64,000 bases of DNA from an uncultured Pelagibacteraceae bacterium (GCA_902562645.1 CACETY010000002.1:1-64000); one strand, 5' to 3'. Counted from the stretch's first letter, positions 44,101 to 53,611 are shown. Program-made: numbers and translations. The notes: generated by a model from the letters alone, not told the origin.

Positions 44101-44751
44101 GTGAAAAATATTTTGTTATCCATAATATTCTCAATTTTTCTTTTTTCATTATCTTATGCTAATGAAAAAGTAATATTTGATTTTACTGAAAATGAACTTG
44201 CTACTTTAGAAGTTAGGAAAGTAAGAGGTGCTGATGCAAAAACTATTTATACAATTGGAAAAAACGAGAATGGAAATTATCTAAAAGCAGTAGCAGATAA
44301 TGCGGCTTCAGGTCTTGGTAAAGAAATAAAAATAGATTTAGACGCCACCCCTTATATAAACATTACATGGAAAGTTGAAAAAGACTTAAAAGGAATTAAA
44401 GAAAATACAAAAAAAGGACATGATTTTGCTGCAAGAGTTTTTGTTATTAAAAAAACTGGTGCTACGCCACTATCAAATAGAGCTATTAATTATGTTTATT
44501 CTAGCAACTTAAATATTGATGATTATAAACGAAGCCCTTATACAAAAAAGTCGATAGATTATGTTTTATCCACCACAAAAAATAATTTTGATGAGTGGAT
44601 TACAGTTAAAGCAAATGTAAAAGAAGATTTTAAAAAACTTCATAAACTAGACGTTAAAGAGTTGGATGGAGTTGCTATTATGGTTGATACTGATAATTCA
44701 AAGATGAAAGCTATAAGTTATTATCAAAATATTTATTTTTCGTCTGAGTAA
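44101..44751 (+). CDS. Exported DUF3047 protein
   Basis: A 216-residue protein with a signal peptide from the GTG at 44101 (KNILLSIIFSIFLFSLSYAN). The frame also opens at a TTG at 44083, but that would place charged residues ahead of the signal. The body resembles the DUF3047 family: INITWKVEKDL, HDFAARVFVIKKTG, AINYVYSSN, and the ending VDGVAIMVDTDNS-like segment (DGVAIMVDTDNSKMKAISYY). The function is unknown; members are thought to be periplasmic beta-rich proteins. Confidence 0.78.
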   Translation: MKNILLSIIFSIFLFSLSYANEKVIFDFTENELATLEVRKVRGADAKTIYTIGKNENGNYLKAVADNAASGLGKEIKIDLDATPYINITWKVEKDLKGIKENTKKGHDFAARVFVIKKTGATPLSNRAINYVYSSNLNIDDYKRSPYTKKSIDYVLSTTKNNFDEWITVKANVKEDFKKLHKLDVKELDGVAIMVDTDNSKMKAISYYQNIYFSSE

Positions 44752-44752
44752 T

Positions 44753-44890
44753 TTATTTTATATATTTTTTGAGCACTAAACTTAAAAACGAGAGCAGAAT
44801 TGCAGCAATTACATCAAGAAGTGGTGTTGCTTGAGGATATGCAAAGTTCCACAATACAACCCCTATAAGCCAAATTATATATATTTTCAT
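44753..44890 (-). CDS. Very small membrane protein (45 residues)
   Basis: An uninterrupted 45-codon frame on the minus strand filling the gap between the DUF3047 and thioesterase genes. It reads MKIYIIWLIGVVLWNFAYPQ, then a second hydrophobic stretch (LLDVIAAILLSFLSLVL) and a basic tail KKYIK. The two-hydrophobic-segment pattern with a positively charged end is that of a real membrane miniprotein rather than random sequence. No ribosome binding site is clear. The family is not known to me. Confidence 0.6.
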   Translation of the reverse strand: MKIYIIWLIGVVLWNFAYPQATPLLDVIAAILLSFLSLVLKKYIK

Positions 44891-44944
44891 AAACAAATAA
44901 TCATTAGTATATATATTCCTTGTCTTTGATAATATATTTTTAAT

Positions 44945-45337
44945 ATGGAATTTAAATCAAAGTTTAAAGTTTACTATGAAGACACTGATAGTGGAGGAGT
45001 AGTTTATTATGCTAATTATTTGAAATTTTTGGAACGAGCTAGAACAGATGCAATCACATCTTTAAATTTTAGTAATAGAAATCTTATAGAAGAATTTGGG
45101 ATTTATATAATAGTTAAATCTTGCAACTTAAATTTCCATAAACCTGCAAAACTTGAAGACAATTTAAATATTATTTCTAAAGTGTTAGAAGTTAAAAATG
45201 TATCAATAAGAATGAAACAGTATATTTTTGTCAATGATAGTATGATTGTTGAGGCTGAAATATTATTAGCTTCAGTAGATGAAAAGGGAAAACCATCAAA
45301 ACTTCCAGCAGAATTTAAAAGTCAATTGATTAAATGA
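44945..45337 (+). CDS. ybgC: Acyl-CoA thioesterase, YbgC type
   Basis: A 130-residue hotdog-fold thioesterase. The catalytic aspartate lies in YYEDTDSGGVVYYANYLKFL, and ERARTDAI follows as in YbgC. In many proteobacteria it sits with tol-pal genes, but none are adjacent here, so an envelope link is only suggested. It hydrolyses short-chain or hydroxy-acyl-CoA/ACP esters. Its stop overlaps the convergent uracil-DNA glycosylase gene by eight bases. Confidence 0.9.
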   Translation: MEFKSKFKVYYEDTDSGGVVYYANYLKFLERARTDAITSLNFSNRNLIEEFGIYIIVKSCNLNFHKPAKLEDNLNIISKVLEVKNVSIRMKQYIFVNDSMIVEAEILLASVDEKGKPSKLPAEFKSQLIK

Positions 45338-46004
45338 CTTTTTTAACCTTTAGAAATAAATTAGTCATCTTATTAACATCAATTCTTCCAGTATTAACAT
45401 TTCTAGGACTTGGGTGATAAGAACCAACTAATAAAATGTTATTTGGCAGCTTAAAAAATTTACTGTGTCCAAATTTAATGTTATTTTCTATTTTAAATTG
45501 TTTTTTATAAAACTCTATACATGCATCAAATGCTATTTTTCCCAGAGCAATAATAATTTTTAAATTATCTAAGTTTTCAATTTCATTTTTAAAATATTTA
45601 AAACAATTATTAAGTTCATTTCTAGTTGGCTTATCTCCTGGAGGGACACATTTTAATGCGGTAGTAATAAAACTATCATTTAGTATCAAACCATCATTTC
45701 TGTGAACTGAATTTGATTTGTTCGATAATTTAGCTTTATGAAGGCATTTGTACAAAAATTCAGAGGATTTATCACCTGTAAAAACTCTTCCAGTCCTATT
45801 GCCACCATGAGCAGCAGGGGCCAAACCAACTAATAAAATTCTTGCTTTTCGGTCACCAAAACCTGTTATTGGTTTTCCCCAATATTTCTCATTGATATAT
45901 TGTTTTCTTTTATCTTTCGCTACCTGTGTTCTAAAGTTTACAAGTCTTGGACATTTCTTGCAATTTATTATTGAGTTTTCAAGTTTTTTAAAACTTTTTT
46001 TCAT
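45330..46004 (-). CDS. Uracil-DNA glycosylase, family 5 (UdgB-like)
   Basis: A 224-residue DNA-repair enzyme that removes uracil (and probably other deaminated bases) from DNA. The family-5 motif GLAPAAHGGNRTGRVFTGD lacks the Asp/Glu water-activating residue of other families, and the second motif is GSYHPSPRNVNTGR. Cysteines for a 4Fe-4S cluster are present: Cys15 and Cys18 (NCKKCPRL), then the pair in LKCVPPGDKPT and LNNCFKY. The start is the ATG at 46004. Confidence 0.92.
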   Translation of the reverse strand: MKKSFKKLENSIINCKKCPRLVNFRTQVAKDKRKQYINEKYWGKPITGFGDRKARILLVGLAPAAHGGNRTGRVFTGDKSSEFLYKCLHKAKLSNKSNSVHRNDGLILNDSFITTALKCVPPGDKPTRNELNNCFKYFKNEIENLDNLKIIIALGKIAFDACIEFYKKQFKIENNIKFGHSKFFKLPNNILLVGSYHPSPRNVNTGRIDVNKMTNLFLKVKKVI

Positions 46005-46053
46005 AAATATTAATTTTTAATCAATGAGTCTTATACTATAATTGTTTATAATT

Positions 46054-46908
46054 ATGAATGTAGGTTTTATTGGTGTTGGCTATATGGGTTATGGAATAGC
46101 CAAAAATATTTTAAAAAAGGGAAATAATTTATTTGTTATTGCAAATAAAAAAAGAGAACCTATCGATAAGATTGTAAGTGATGGAGCAAAAGAGGTTAAA
46201 AGCTACAATGAGTTATGTGAAAAGAATTTAGATGCTTTATTTCTTTGTGTAACCAATACGCCCATAGCTATAAGTATTGCAGAAAAGGTATGTACTTTGT
46301 TAACAGACAATACATTAATTATTGACGTTACAACACATAACCAAAATGGATCAATTAATATGGAAAAAATTTTTGCAAATCGTAAGATTAATTATATTGA
46401 ATGTCCTGTAATGGGAGGACCTGTTCAAGCAGAGGAAGGTGTTTGTGGAGGAATTGTTGGAGGTTCTTACGAAAATTTTAAAAAAGCTGAAATTTATTTA
46501 AAAACATTTTGTAAAGATTATTTCCATTTTGGTGAAGTAGGTAAGGGAGCAAAGTCAAAGTTATTAAATAACTTTTTATCACTCGGTACTGCAACAAATG
46601 TTATAGAATTCATCAAGAGCGCAAAAAAATTAGATATTGATTTAGAAAAACTTTTTGCAGTAGCAAAATTAGGATCTGGAAACTCAACAGCCTTAAATAG
46701 AATTTTTGATAATGTCCTTAAGGACGACTATACTGGATTTAAATTTTCAACTTCCAACACTTTAAAAGATCTTACCTATATACATGAAATGCTCAAAGAT
46801 TTAGGTAATGCAGAAAAATTAGCTGATGTAAAAAAGTCTATTTACAAAAAAGCAGTAGATGATGGTAACGGAGATCTCTTCATAAGTGAACTAATACAAA
46901 AAGATTAA
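46054..46908 (+). CDS. Beta-hydroxyacid dehydrogenase (3-hydroxyisobutyrate dehydrogenase family)
   Basis: A 284-residue NAD(P)-dependent dehydrogenase from the ATG at 46054; the frame also opens at a TTG at 46042, but the Rossmann motif MNVGFIGVGYMGYGIA begins right at the ATG. It has ECPVMGGPVQAEEG, the catalytic lysine in GKGAKSKLLNNFLSLG and a C-terminal LKDLTYIHEM segment. It is a second member of this family in the window (see 36440) and has no adjacent pathway genes. The substrate is unknown. Confidence 0.88.
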   Translation: MNVGFIGVGYMGYGIAKNILKKGNNLFVIANKKREPIDKIVSDGAKEVKSYNELCEKNLDALFLCVTNTPIAISIAEKVCTLLTDNTLIIDVTTHNQNGSINMEKIFANRKINYIECPVMGGPVQAEEGVCGGIVGGSYENFKKAEIYLKTFCKDYFHFGEVGKGAKSKLLNNFLSLGTATNVIEFIKSAKKLDIDLEKLFAVAKLGSGNSTALNRIFDNVLKDDYTGFKFSTSNTLKDLTYIHEMLKDLGNAEKLADVKKSIYKKAVDDGNGDLFISELIQKD

Positions 46909-47079
46909 TTATTCCTTTTTTTTATCAGCAAATACAATAGCTATAAGCAATAATGCTGTCCAAAACATTGCTGCTAAACTTTTGATAGCACTTGTTTCGG
47001 CATCCCACAAATCAAAAAAAAATGCTCCAATAAGAATTCCAATTATATAAATTATTACTACTAATCTAGTTTGAGTCAT
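46909..47079 (-). CDS. Small two-helix membrane protein (56 residues)
   Basis: A 56-codon minus-strand frame filling the gap between the dehydrogenase and DUF1289 genes. It starts MTQTRLVVIIYIIGILIGAF, continues with the charged link DLWDAETS and a second hydrophobic run (MFWTALLLIAIVF), and ends DKKKE. The ATG lies inside the last codons of the DUF1289 gene (14-base overlap, different frame), which implies translational coupling. Two membrane helices are likely. The function is unknown. Confidence 0.65.
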   Translation of the reverse strand: MTQTRLVVIIYIIGILIGAFFFDLWDAETSAIKSLAAMFWTALLLIAIVFADKKKE

Positions 47080-47323
47080 TTAGTTGCTTCTTTTTAAATA
47101 ATGACATCCCGTTATTTTTTTTATGTTCATAAGATTCTTTGAAACTTTCTAGCTGCCATCCTTGCATTCTCTTTTGTATGTCTTCTAAATTTTGTTTTTT
47201 CCATTCATCTTTGGTATTCTGGTCTTTCCAAACCTTCTTTTCATCATTATTTCTTCCACAACCATAACAATACCCAGTTACAGGATCCATTTTGCATATG
47301 CTTATACAGGGTGAAACTATCAT
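47066..47323 (-). CDS. DUF1289 small cysteine-motif protein
   Basis: An 85-residue protein with the DUF1289 core SPCISICKMD and GYCYGCGR, giving four cysteines that probably bind a metal (zinc or Fe-S), then a helical, basic C-terminus (KKWQEQ-like WKKQNLEDIQKRMQGWQLES). Its function is unknown in all members I know. It is the first of two co-transcribed small genes: its 3' end overlaps the 56-residue membrane protein gene by 14 bases. Confidence 0.88.
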   Translation of the reverse strand: MIVSPCISICKMDPVTGYCYGCGRNNDEKKVWKDQNTKDEWKKQNLEDIQKRMQGWQLESFKESYEHKKNNGMSLFKKKQLNDSN

Positions 47324-47362
47324 TTTTTTATATATTTATATCCTTTTACACTATTATTCTGA

Positions 47363-47391
47363 TTGGACAAATTAGATCAATACTATATAAA
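47363..47391 (+). promoter_or_regulatory. Candidate sigma-70 promoter for tRNA-Leu
   Basis: TTGGAC (47363-47368) and TATAAA (47386-47391) are 17 bases apart, and the tRNA begins 14 bases after the -10 box, as expected for a short leader. Confidence 0.45.
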
Positions 47392-47404
47392 ACAGCATAA
47401 ATTT

Positions 47405-47489
47405 GGGCGAGTGGCGGAATTGGTAGACGCGTTGGTCTTAGGAACCAATAGTGCAAGCTGTGAAGGTTCGAGTCCTTTCTCGCCTACCA
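47405..47489 (+). tRNA. tRNA-Leu (anticodon TAG)
   Basis: The acceptor stem GGGCGAG (47405-47411) pairs with CTCGCCT (47479-47485) before the discriminator A and an encoded CCA (47487-47489). The anticodon stem TTGGT/ACCAA encloses CTTAGGA with anticodon TAG at 47439-47441. A variable arm makes it a class II tRNA, and the T-loop GGTTCGAGTCC is canonical. It reads CUA-type leucine codons. Confidence 0.97.
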
Positions 47490-47499
47490 TAAATGGATT

Positions 47500-48957
47500 A
47501 TGAAAGTAACAGTAGAAAATAAAAAAGGTTTAGAAAAAGATCTTAAAGTATTTATAGATAAAAAAACAATCTCAGGCTTCATGGATGAAAAATATGAAGA
47601 AATAAGAAAAGACGTCGTAATAAAAGGCTTCAGACCTGGCAAGGTACCTACCGAAATATTAAAAAGACAATTTGGTAAGGCTGTTTATGGTGAAGTAATT
47701 GATAAGTTGCTAAAAGATACAACAACAAAAGCTCTAGAAGAAAATAAAATCAAACCAGCCGGACAACCTAAAATAGATTTAAAGTCTTTTGGTGAAGGTA
47801 AAGATTTAGAATACATTATTTCAGTTACTGAACTACCGAAAGTTTCAGCCAAAGGATTAAGCTCAATAAAAGTAGATGAGTATGTTGTAAAAATTGATCC
47901 AAGTGAAACAGATAAAAGAATTAGTGAAATTGCAAAAAATCAAAACAATTTTAAAGATGCCGAAGCAAATTACATCTCAAAATTGAATGATCTTGTAATT
48001 TTTGATTATAAAGGAACTATTGACGGTAAAGAATTTAAGGGTAACGAGGGTAAAAATACTCAATTAGTTCTTGGAAAAGATCTGTTTATAAAAGGTTTTG
48101 ATAAACAATTAGAAGGCGTTAAATCAGGTGACACAAAAAATGTAGAAGTAAATCTCCCAGAAAATTTTCCTGAAAAAGACCTTATTAATAAAAGTGCTGT
48201 TTTTGAATGTAAGATTACAGCAGTAAGAATTCCAGAAGAAGTAAAAGTCAATGATGATTTTGCTAAAAATATGGGTGCCAAAGATTTAGCAAATTTAAAA
48301 GAACTTATTTCAAAACAAATTAATGATGAATATAAAAATTCATTAGCCATGATTACAAAGAAAAGTATTCTTGAGCAGATAGAGAAAGAAAAACTTGAAC
48401 AATTACCTGGTAATTTAATTGAACAGGAGGTTAAAATATTATCTCAAGGAATGAAGGAAGATGATGTTAAAAAGAATCAAAAATCATTAGAGGAACAAGC
48501 TAAAAAAAGAATTAAAACTGGATTAATCTTAAATGCTTTTGGTGAAGAAAATAAAATTAATGTATCTCAGGATGAAATTAATGTAGAAATTCAAAAACAA
48601 TTTAGAATGATGCCAGGTCAAGAAAAGATTGTTAAAGATTATTATGAACAAAATCCTGCAGCTATAGATAGTTTAAGGGGACAAATTTACGAAGAAAAAA
48701 TAATTGAGGAAATTAAGAAAAAAGCAAAAATTACTAAAAAAGAAATTACCAAAGAAGAAGCTGAGAAAATTCTAAAACAAGAAAATGAAAACAACATTAT
48801 AGAGCAAGCTAAACTTGCTAAAAAAGATGGAGATGAAAAAAATAAGAAAAAAGCAGATCCTAAAAAAAAAGAGGTAAAAACAAAATCGAAAGAAACTAAA
48901 AAAACTAAAACTCCTGCAACAAAACCTAAAAAAGCAAAAAAAGTTAGCAAAAAGTAA
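47500..48957 (+). CDS. tig: Trigger factor, ribosome-associated chaperone
   Basis: Binds nascent chains at the ribosome tunnel exit and has peptidyl-prolyl isomerase activity. The order is a ribosome-binding N-terminal domain with the GFRPGKVP loop (signature near residues 44-51), an FKBP-like domain (about 160-245, with [15 protein letters not shown] and [16 protein letters not shown]) and the helical C-terminal arms. The 485 residues include a long, lysine-rich tail from about residue 430 that the 432-residue E. coli protein lacks. It starts 11 bases after tRNA-Leu and precedes clpP, the classic tig-clpP-clpX-lon order. Confidence 0.95.
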   Translation: MKVTVENKKGLEKDLKVFIDKKTISGFMDEKYEEIRKDVVIKGFRPGKVPTEILKRQFGKAVYGEVIDKLLKDTTTKALEENKIKPAGQPKIDLKSFGEGKDLEYIISVTELPKVSAKGLSSIKVDEYVVKIDPSETDKRISEIAKNQNNFKDAEANYISKLNDLVIFDYKGTIDGKEFKGNEGKNTQLVLGKDLFIKGFDKQLEGVKSGDTKNVEVNLPENFPEKDLINKSAVFECKITAVRIPEEVKVNDDFAKNMGAKDLANLKELISKQINDEYKNSLAMITKKSILEQIEKEKLEQLPGNLIEQEVKILSQGMKEDDVKKNQKSLEEQAKKRIKTGLILNAFGEENKINVSQDEINVEIQKQFRMMPGQEKIVKDYYEQNPAAIDSLRGQIYEEKIIEEIKKKAKITKKEITKEEAEKILKQENENNIIEQAKLAKKDGDEKNKKKADPKKKEVKTKSKETKKTKTPATKPKKAKKVSKK

Positions 48958-48989
48958 TCACAAGTTGTATAAGATTAATCGAATCGATT

Positions 48990-49601
48990 ATGACTATTAA
49001 AATTCCAGAACAATTAAACACCCTAATCCCTATGGTCGTCGAACAATCTAGTAGAGGTGAAAGGGCATATGACATTTATTCTCGACTCCTTAAAGAGAGA
49101 ATTGTATTTGTAGTTGGTCCCATAAATGATGCGGTTGCATCATTAGTTACTGCGCAATTATTATTTTTAGAATCTGAAGATCCTAAAAAAGAAATTTCTT
49201 TATATATAAATAGTCCTGGTGGACTTGTAACAGCTGGACTTGGTATTTATGATACAATGCAATACATCAAACCAGAAATAAGTACTTTATGTATAGGTCA
49301 GGCAGCAAGCATGGGTTCATTTTTACTAGCAGCAGGTGCTAAAGGAAAAAGATTTTCATTGCCAAATTCTAGAATAATGGTCCATCAACCGTCTGCTGGT
49401 TTTCAAGGACAAGCGACAGATATTGAAATTCATGCTAATGAAGTTTTATCTCTAAAGAAAAGATTAAATGAAATTTATTCAAAACATACAGGAAAATCAG
49501 TTGATGAAATTAAATCAGCATTAGAGAGAGATAATTTTATGACACCTGATAATGCAAAAAGTTTTGGCTTGATAGACAAAGTGGTAGAAAAGAGAGAATA
49601 A
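48990..49601 (+). CDS. clpP: ATP-dependent Clp protease proteolytic subunit
   Basis: Serine peptidase forming the tetradecameric chamber used by ClpX. The catalytic triad is Ser107 in GQAASMGSF, His132 in RIMVHQPS and Asp181 in ERDNFM. The N-terminal sequence has the usual [20 protein letters not shown], and length (203) is typical. It sits between tig and clpX in the quality-control cluster and is probably expressed with them. Confidence 0.98.
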   Translation: MTIKIPEQLNTLIPMVVEQSSRGERAYDIYSRLLKERIVFVVGPINDAVASLVTAQLLFLESEDPKKEISLYINSPGGLVTAGLGIYDTMQYIKPEISTLCIGQAASMGSFLLAAGAKGKRFSLPNSRIMVHQPSAGFQGQATDIEIHANEVLSLKKRLNEIYSKHTGKSVDEIKSALERDNFMTPDNAKSFGLIDKVVEKRE

Positions 49602-49689
49602 GTCACAATATATAGCTTGTCCACAACCTCCACTTGATTACTTTGTGCCATATGTATTAAAGTATATAAATTGATTCGAATTAAAAATT

Positions 49690-50949
49690 ATGAGCAACAA
49701 TAAAAATATTCTTTACTGTTCTTTTTGTGGCAAAAGTCAACACGAAGTTAGAAAGTTAATTGCGGGTCCAACCGTATTCATTTGTGATGAGTGCGTAGAG
49801 CTTTGTATGGATATCATCAAAGAGGAAAGCAAAGATAATTTTGTAAAACATCAGGATGGATTACCTTTACCAAAAGAAATATGTAAAGTTCTTGACGACT
49901 ATGTGATTGGACAATCTCATGCAAAAAAAGTTTTATCAGTTGCGGTTCATAATCATTACAAAAGATTAAACTACGAAAATAAAACAAGCAAAACCGTTGA
50001 ACTATCTAAATCTAATATTATGCTGGTAGGCCCAACTGGATGCGGAAAAACATTATTAGCCCAAACTCTTGCAAGAATACTTGATGTGCCTTTTACAATG
50101 GCTGATGCAACAACATTAACTGAAGCAGGCTACGTAGGTGAAGACGTTGAGAATATAATTTTGAAATTATTACAAGCTGCAGATTATAATGTAGAAAAAG
50201 CTCAAAGAGGAATTGTTTACATAGATGAGGTTGACAAGATAAGTAGAAAATCTGAAAACCCATCTATAACTAGGGATGTATCTGGAGAAGGTGTTCAACA
50301 AGCCTTGTTAAAAATTATGGAGGGAACAGTGGCGAGCGTTCCTCCCCAAGGAGGGAGAAAACATCCTCAACAAGAATTTCTACAAGTAGATACAACAAAT
50401 ATACTGTTTATTTGCGGAGGAGCTTTTGCTGGTCTTGATAAAATAATTTCTCAAAGAGATAAAGGGTCATCTATTGGTTTTGGTGCAGAAGTAAAAACTT
50501 TAGAGGATAAAAAAACTGGAGAATGGATGAAAAATCTAGAGCCTGAGGATTTATTAAAATATGGGCTGATCCCTGAATTTATTGGTAGATTACCAATAAC
50601 AGCTACACTTGAAGATTTGGATGAAAAATCTTTAGTAAAAATTTTACAAGAGCCAAAAAACTCTTTGATTAAACAATACCAAGAATTATTTAGATTAGAA
50701 GGTGTAAAATTAACATTTAAAGATCAAGCTGTTAAAGATATTGCTAGCAAAGCTATAAGCAAGAAAACTGGAGCTAGAGGATTGAGATCAATTTTAGAAA
50801 ATTTATTACTCAAAACTATGTTTGATCTTCCTGGCCAAGATAACATAGAGGAAGTTATTATTGATGGTGGAGCAATTAAGGGCACCTCTCAGCCAATTAT
50901 TGTTCATACTAAGAACAAATCAAAAACAGAAAAGACTTCTGCGGCTTAA
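49690..50949 (+). CDS. clpX: ATP-dependent Clp protease ATP-binding subunit ClpX
   Basis: AAA+ unfoldase that feeds tagged substrates into ClpP. It has the N-terminal zinc finger ([11 protein letters not shown] and CDECVELC), Walker A GPTGCGKT, Walker [10 protein letters not shown] and the sensor region RGLRSILE, with the IGF-type ClpP-docking loop as SIGFGAEV. The 419-residue length is standard. It follows clpP after 88 bases. Confidence 0.98.
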   Translation: MSNNKNILYCSFCGKSQHEVRKLIAGPTVFICDECVELCMDIIKEESKDNFVKHQDGLPLPKEICKVLDDYVIGQSHAKKVLSVAVHNHYKRLNYENKTSKTVELSKSNIMLVGPTGCGKTLLAQTLARILDVPFTMADATTLTEAGYVGEDVENIILKLLQAADYNVEKAQRGIVYIDEVDKISRKSENPSITRDVSGEGVQQALLKIMEGTVASVPPQGGRKHPQQEFLQVDTTNILFICGGAFAGLDKIISQRDKGSSIGFGAEVKTLEDKKTGEWMKNLEPEDLLKYGLIPEFIGRLPITATLEDLDEKSLVKILQEPKNSLIKQYQELFRLEGVKLTFKDQAVKDIASKAISKKTGARGLRSILENLLLKTMFDLPGQDNIEEVIIDGGAIKGTSQPIIVHTKNKSKTEKTSAA

Positions 50950-51011
50950 TAAGAGTTAATAAACTTAAGTTTCCTATTGCATTATAAAATATAATATCCA
51001 TATTTATACTC

Positions 51012-53399
51012 ATGGAAGTTAAATTAACACAGCCCTTATTACCTTTAAGAGATATAGTGGTATTTCCAAGTATGGTCATCCCACTGTTTGTCGGAAGAGA
51101 TAAATCAATCACTGCATTAAACGAGGTAATGAAAAGCGACAAAAAAATTATTCTAGTCACACAAAAAAATTCTGAGGTTGATGATCCTAAAAAAAATGAC
51201 GTGTTCACTTATGGATGTGAAAGCAATATATTGCAACTTCTTAAACTTCCAGATGGGACAGTTAAAGTTTTAGTGGAGGGAATTAAAAGAGTAAAAATTG
51301 TTGATTTTAAGGATGACGAAAAATTTATAACTTGCACATATGAACATCAAAAAGATATATTAAATAAAGATGAGGATCTTTTGCCCCTAGCATTGACTGC
51401 TGTAAGAAGGTTAGAAAAATTAACTTCAGTAAATAAAAAGATTTCATCAGAAACTATTAACAATATTAAACAATTAAAAGACCCATCTAAAATTGTAGAT
51501 AATATTGTCTCTAATTTAAATGCATCAATATCTGAAAAACAACAAATATTCGAAACATTGGATGTAAAGAAAAGATTAAATGCAGCTATCAAAATGATGG
51601 AAAGTGAAACGAGCATTATTGGTGTAGAAAAAAGAATTAGAGGAAGAGTCAAAACTCAGATGGAGAAGACGCAAAGAGAGTATTATTTAAATGAACAATT
51701 AAAAGCTATTCAAAAAGAATTGGGTGAAATTGAAGATGGTAAAGATGAAACAACAAATTTAAAAAAAGCAATTCAAAAAGCAAAAATGCCAAAAGAAGTT
51801 GAAAAGAAATGTATGTCAGAGCTCAAGAAACTAAAAAACATGAGTCCTATGTCTGCAGAAGCAACTGTTGTTAGAAATTATTTAGATTGGATGATAGACC
51901 TTCCATGGTTTAAAAAAAATGATGTAGATATTGATTTAAATAAAGGTTTGAAGATTTTAGATGAAGATCATTTTGGTCTAGAAAAAGTAAAAGAAAGAAT
52001 TATTGAATTTCTTGCCGTTCAAAAAAGAATGGACAAAATAAAAGGACCAATTCTGTGTTTAGTCGGCCCTCCTGGAGTTGGAAAAACATCTTTAGGAAAA
52101 TCAATAGCTAAAGCTACAAATAGACAATTTATAAGAATGTCATTAGGTGGAGTAAGAGATGAAGCTGAAATAAGAGGTCATAGAAGAACTTACATTGGAT
52201 CCTTGCCAGGAAAAATTATTCAAATGATGAAGAAGGCTGGTACAAAAAACCCGTTATTTTTATTAGATGAGGTTGATAAAATTGGTAATGACTATAGAGG
52301 AGACCCTTCCTCAGCATTATTAGAAGCCTTAGACCCTGAGCAAAATACAGCGTTTAATGATCATTACTTAGAAGTTGACTATGACTTATCAGATGTAATG
52401 TTTGTAACAACCGCTAACACTCTAAATATTCTACCACCACTTCTTGACAGAATGGAAGTTATAAGAATTCCAGGCTATACAGAAGATGAGAAAATAAACA
52501 TAGCTAATAAGTACCTATTACCTAAACAGGTTAAAGAAAACGGTGTCAAAGATGGAGAGCTAAACTTAGAGGATGGGACAATAAAGGAGATAATAAGAAG
52601 CTACACAAGAGAATCTGGAGTTAGAAATTTAGAAAGAGAAATTTCTAAAGTTACAAGAAAAGTTGTTAAAAAAGTTGTTAGTGGTGAAGTTGAAAAAGTT
52701 CAAGTAAACGATAAAAATATTCCAGACTTTTTAGGAATTAAAAAATTCAAATATGGAGAAGTAGAGGATAAAGATAAAACTGGAATAGTAATTGGACTAG
52801 CGTGGACAGAAGTAGGAGGAGAAATTCTTAAAATCGAAACTGTTAATATGCCAGGTAAAGGTAGAATGCAAATAACAGGAAAACTTGGTGATGTTATGCA
52901 AGAATCGGTAAAAGCAGCAAAATCTTTTGTAAGATCTAAAAGTTTAGAATATGGAATTATTCCACCTTTCTTTGAGAAAAAAGATTTTCACATTCACGTA
53001 CCAGAGGGAGCAACACCAAAAGATGGACCTTCAGCTGGTATAGCAATGGTTACATCTATAGTATCATCGATTACAAATATTCCAGTTAATAGAGAAGTAG
53101 CTATGACTGGTGAAGTAACAATTACAGGACAAGTTTTACAAATAGGCGGTCTGAAGGAAAAATTATTAGCTGCTCATAGAGCAGGAGTTAAAAAAGTCTT
53201 AATTCCAAAAGAAAATGAAAAAGATCTAGTTGATATACCAAAAAAAGTTAGGGAAGATATTAAGATCATACCAGTTGAAACTGCAGATGAAGTCTTGAAA
53301 ATTGCACTTACAAAAGAGCTTAAGCCTGTGGAGTGGACAGAGGTAGATAAAATCTCAGAAGGTAAAAAGGACGATAAATCTCAAGCTAGTATTCAGTAA
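51012..53399 (+). CDS. lon: ATP-dependent protease Lon
   Basis: Degrades misfolded and regulatory proteins. It has an N-terminal LON substrate-binding domain (LPLLPLRDIVVFPSMV), a central AAA+ domain with Walker A GPPGVGKT and Walker B LFLLDEVDKI, and a C-terminal serine peptidase with the catalytic Ser in KDGPSAGIAM and the Lys around GGLKEKLLAAHR. The 795 residues are typical. It closes the tig-clpP-clpX-lon block; a weak TATAAT (50990-50995) upstream may be its own promoter. Confidence 0.98.
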   Translation: MEVKLTQPLLPLRDIVVFPSMVIPLFVGRDKSITALNEVMKSDKKIILVTQKNSEVDDPKKNDVFTYGCESNILQLLKLPDGTVKVLVEGIKRVKIVDFKDDEKFITCTYEHQKDILNKDEDLLPLALTAVRRLEKLTSVNKKISSETINNIKQLKDPSKIVDNIVSNLNASISEKQQIFETLDVKKRLNAAIKMMESETSIIGVEKRIRGRVKTQMEKTQREYYLNEQLKAIQKELGEIEDGKDETTNLKKAIQKAKMPKEVEKKCMSELKKLKNMSPMSAEATVVRNYLDWMIDLPWFKKNDVDIDLNKGLKILDEDHFGLEKVKERIIEFLAVQKRMDKIKGPILCLVGPPGVGKTSLGKSIAKATNRQFIRMSLGGVRDEAEIRGHRRTYIGSLPGKIIQMMKKAGTKNPLFLLDEVDKIGNDYRGDPSSALLEALDPEQNTAFNDHYLEVDYDLSDVMFVTTANTLNILPPLLDRMEVIRIPGYTEDEKINIANKYLLPKQVKENGVKDGELNLEDGTIKEIIRSYTRESGVRNLEREISKVTRKVVKKVVSGEVEKVQVNDKNIPDFLGIKKFKYGEVEDKDKTGIVIGLAWTEVGGEILKIETVNMPGKGRMQITGKLGDVMQESVKAAKSFVRSKSLEYGIIPPFFEKKDFHIHVPEGATPKDGPSAGIAMVTSIVSSITNIPVNREVAMTGEVTITGQVLQIGGLKEKLLAAHRAGVKKVLIPKENEKDLVDIPKKVREDIKIIPVETADEVLKIALTKELKPVEWTEVDKISEGKKDDKSQASIQ

Positions 53400-53406
53400 T
53401 AAACAA

Positions 53407-53435
53407 TTTACTTTATTAAGCCGTTGATGTATTAG
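53407..53435 (+). promoter_or_regulatory. Candidate sigma-70 promoter for tRNA-Val/tRNA-Asp
   Basis: TTTACT (53407-53412) and TATTAG (53430-53435) have 17-base spacing and end 12 bases before the first tRNA. Found by eye; the AT-rich background reduces certainty. Confidence 0.35.
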
Positions 53436-53447
53436 TACCAAGATTTT

Positions 53448-53523
53448 GGGTGGTTAGCTCAGTTGGTAGAGCATCTCGTTTACACCGAGGGGGTCAAAGG
53501 TTCGAGTCCTTTACTACCCACCA
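53448..53523 (+). tRNA. tRNA-Val (anticodon TAC)
   Basis: The acceptor GGGTGGT (53448-53454) pairs with ACTACCC (53513-53519), with discriminator A and encoded CCA (53521-53523). The D-loop has AGCTCAGTTGG, the T-arm GGTTCGAGTCC. The anticodon loop TTTACAC holds TAC at 53481-53483, reading GUA valine codons. A short gap separates it from tRNA-Asp. Confidence 0.98.
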
Positions 53524-53534
53524 TTAACACCTGT

Positions 53535-53611
53535 GGGGGTGTAGCTCAGTTGGTTAGAGCACCTGCCTGTCACGCAGGGGGCCGAGGGTTCGAGTCCCTT
53601 CACTCCCGCCA
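53535..53611 (+). tRNA. tRNA-Asp (anticodon GTC)
   Basis: The acceptor GGGGGTG (53535-53541) pairs with CACTCCC (53601-53607), with discriminator G and encoded CCA (53609-53611). The anticodon stem CCTGC/GCAGG encloses CTGTCAC with GTC at 53569-53571, reading aspartate codons GAU and GAC. It lies 11 bases after tRNA-Val, so the two are probably one transcript. Confidence 0.98.

Noticed and set aside
48687-48950. Hydrophobic 87-codon frame antisense to the tig 3' end
   Set aside because: It is the reverse of the lysine-rich tail (AAA/AAG codons read as Phe/Leu); no independent support.
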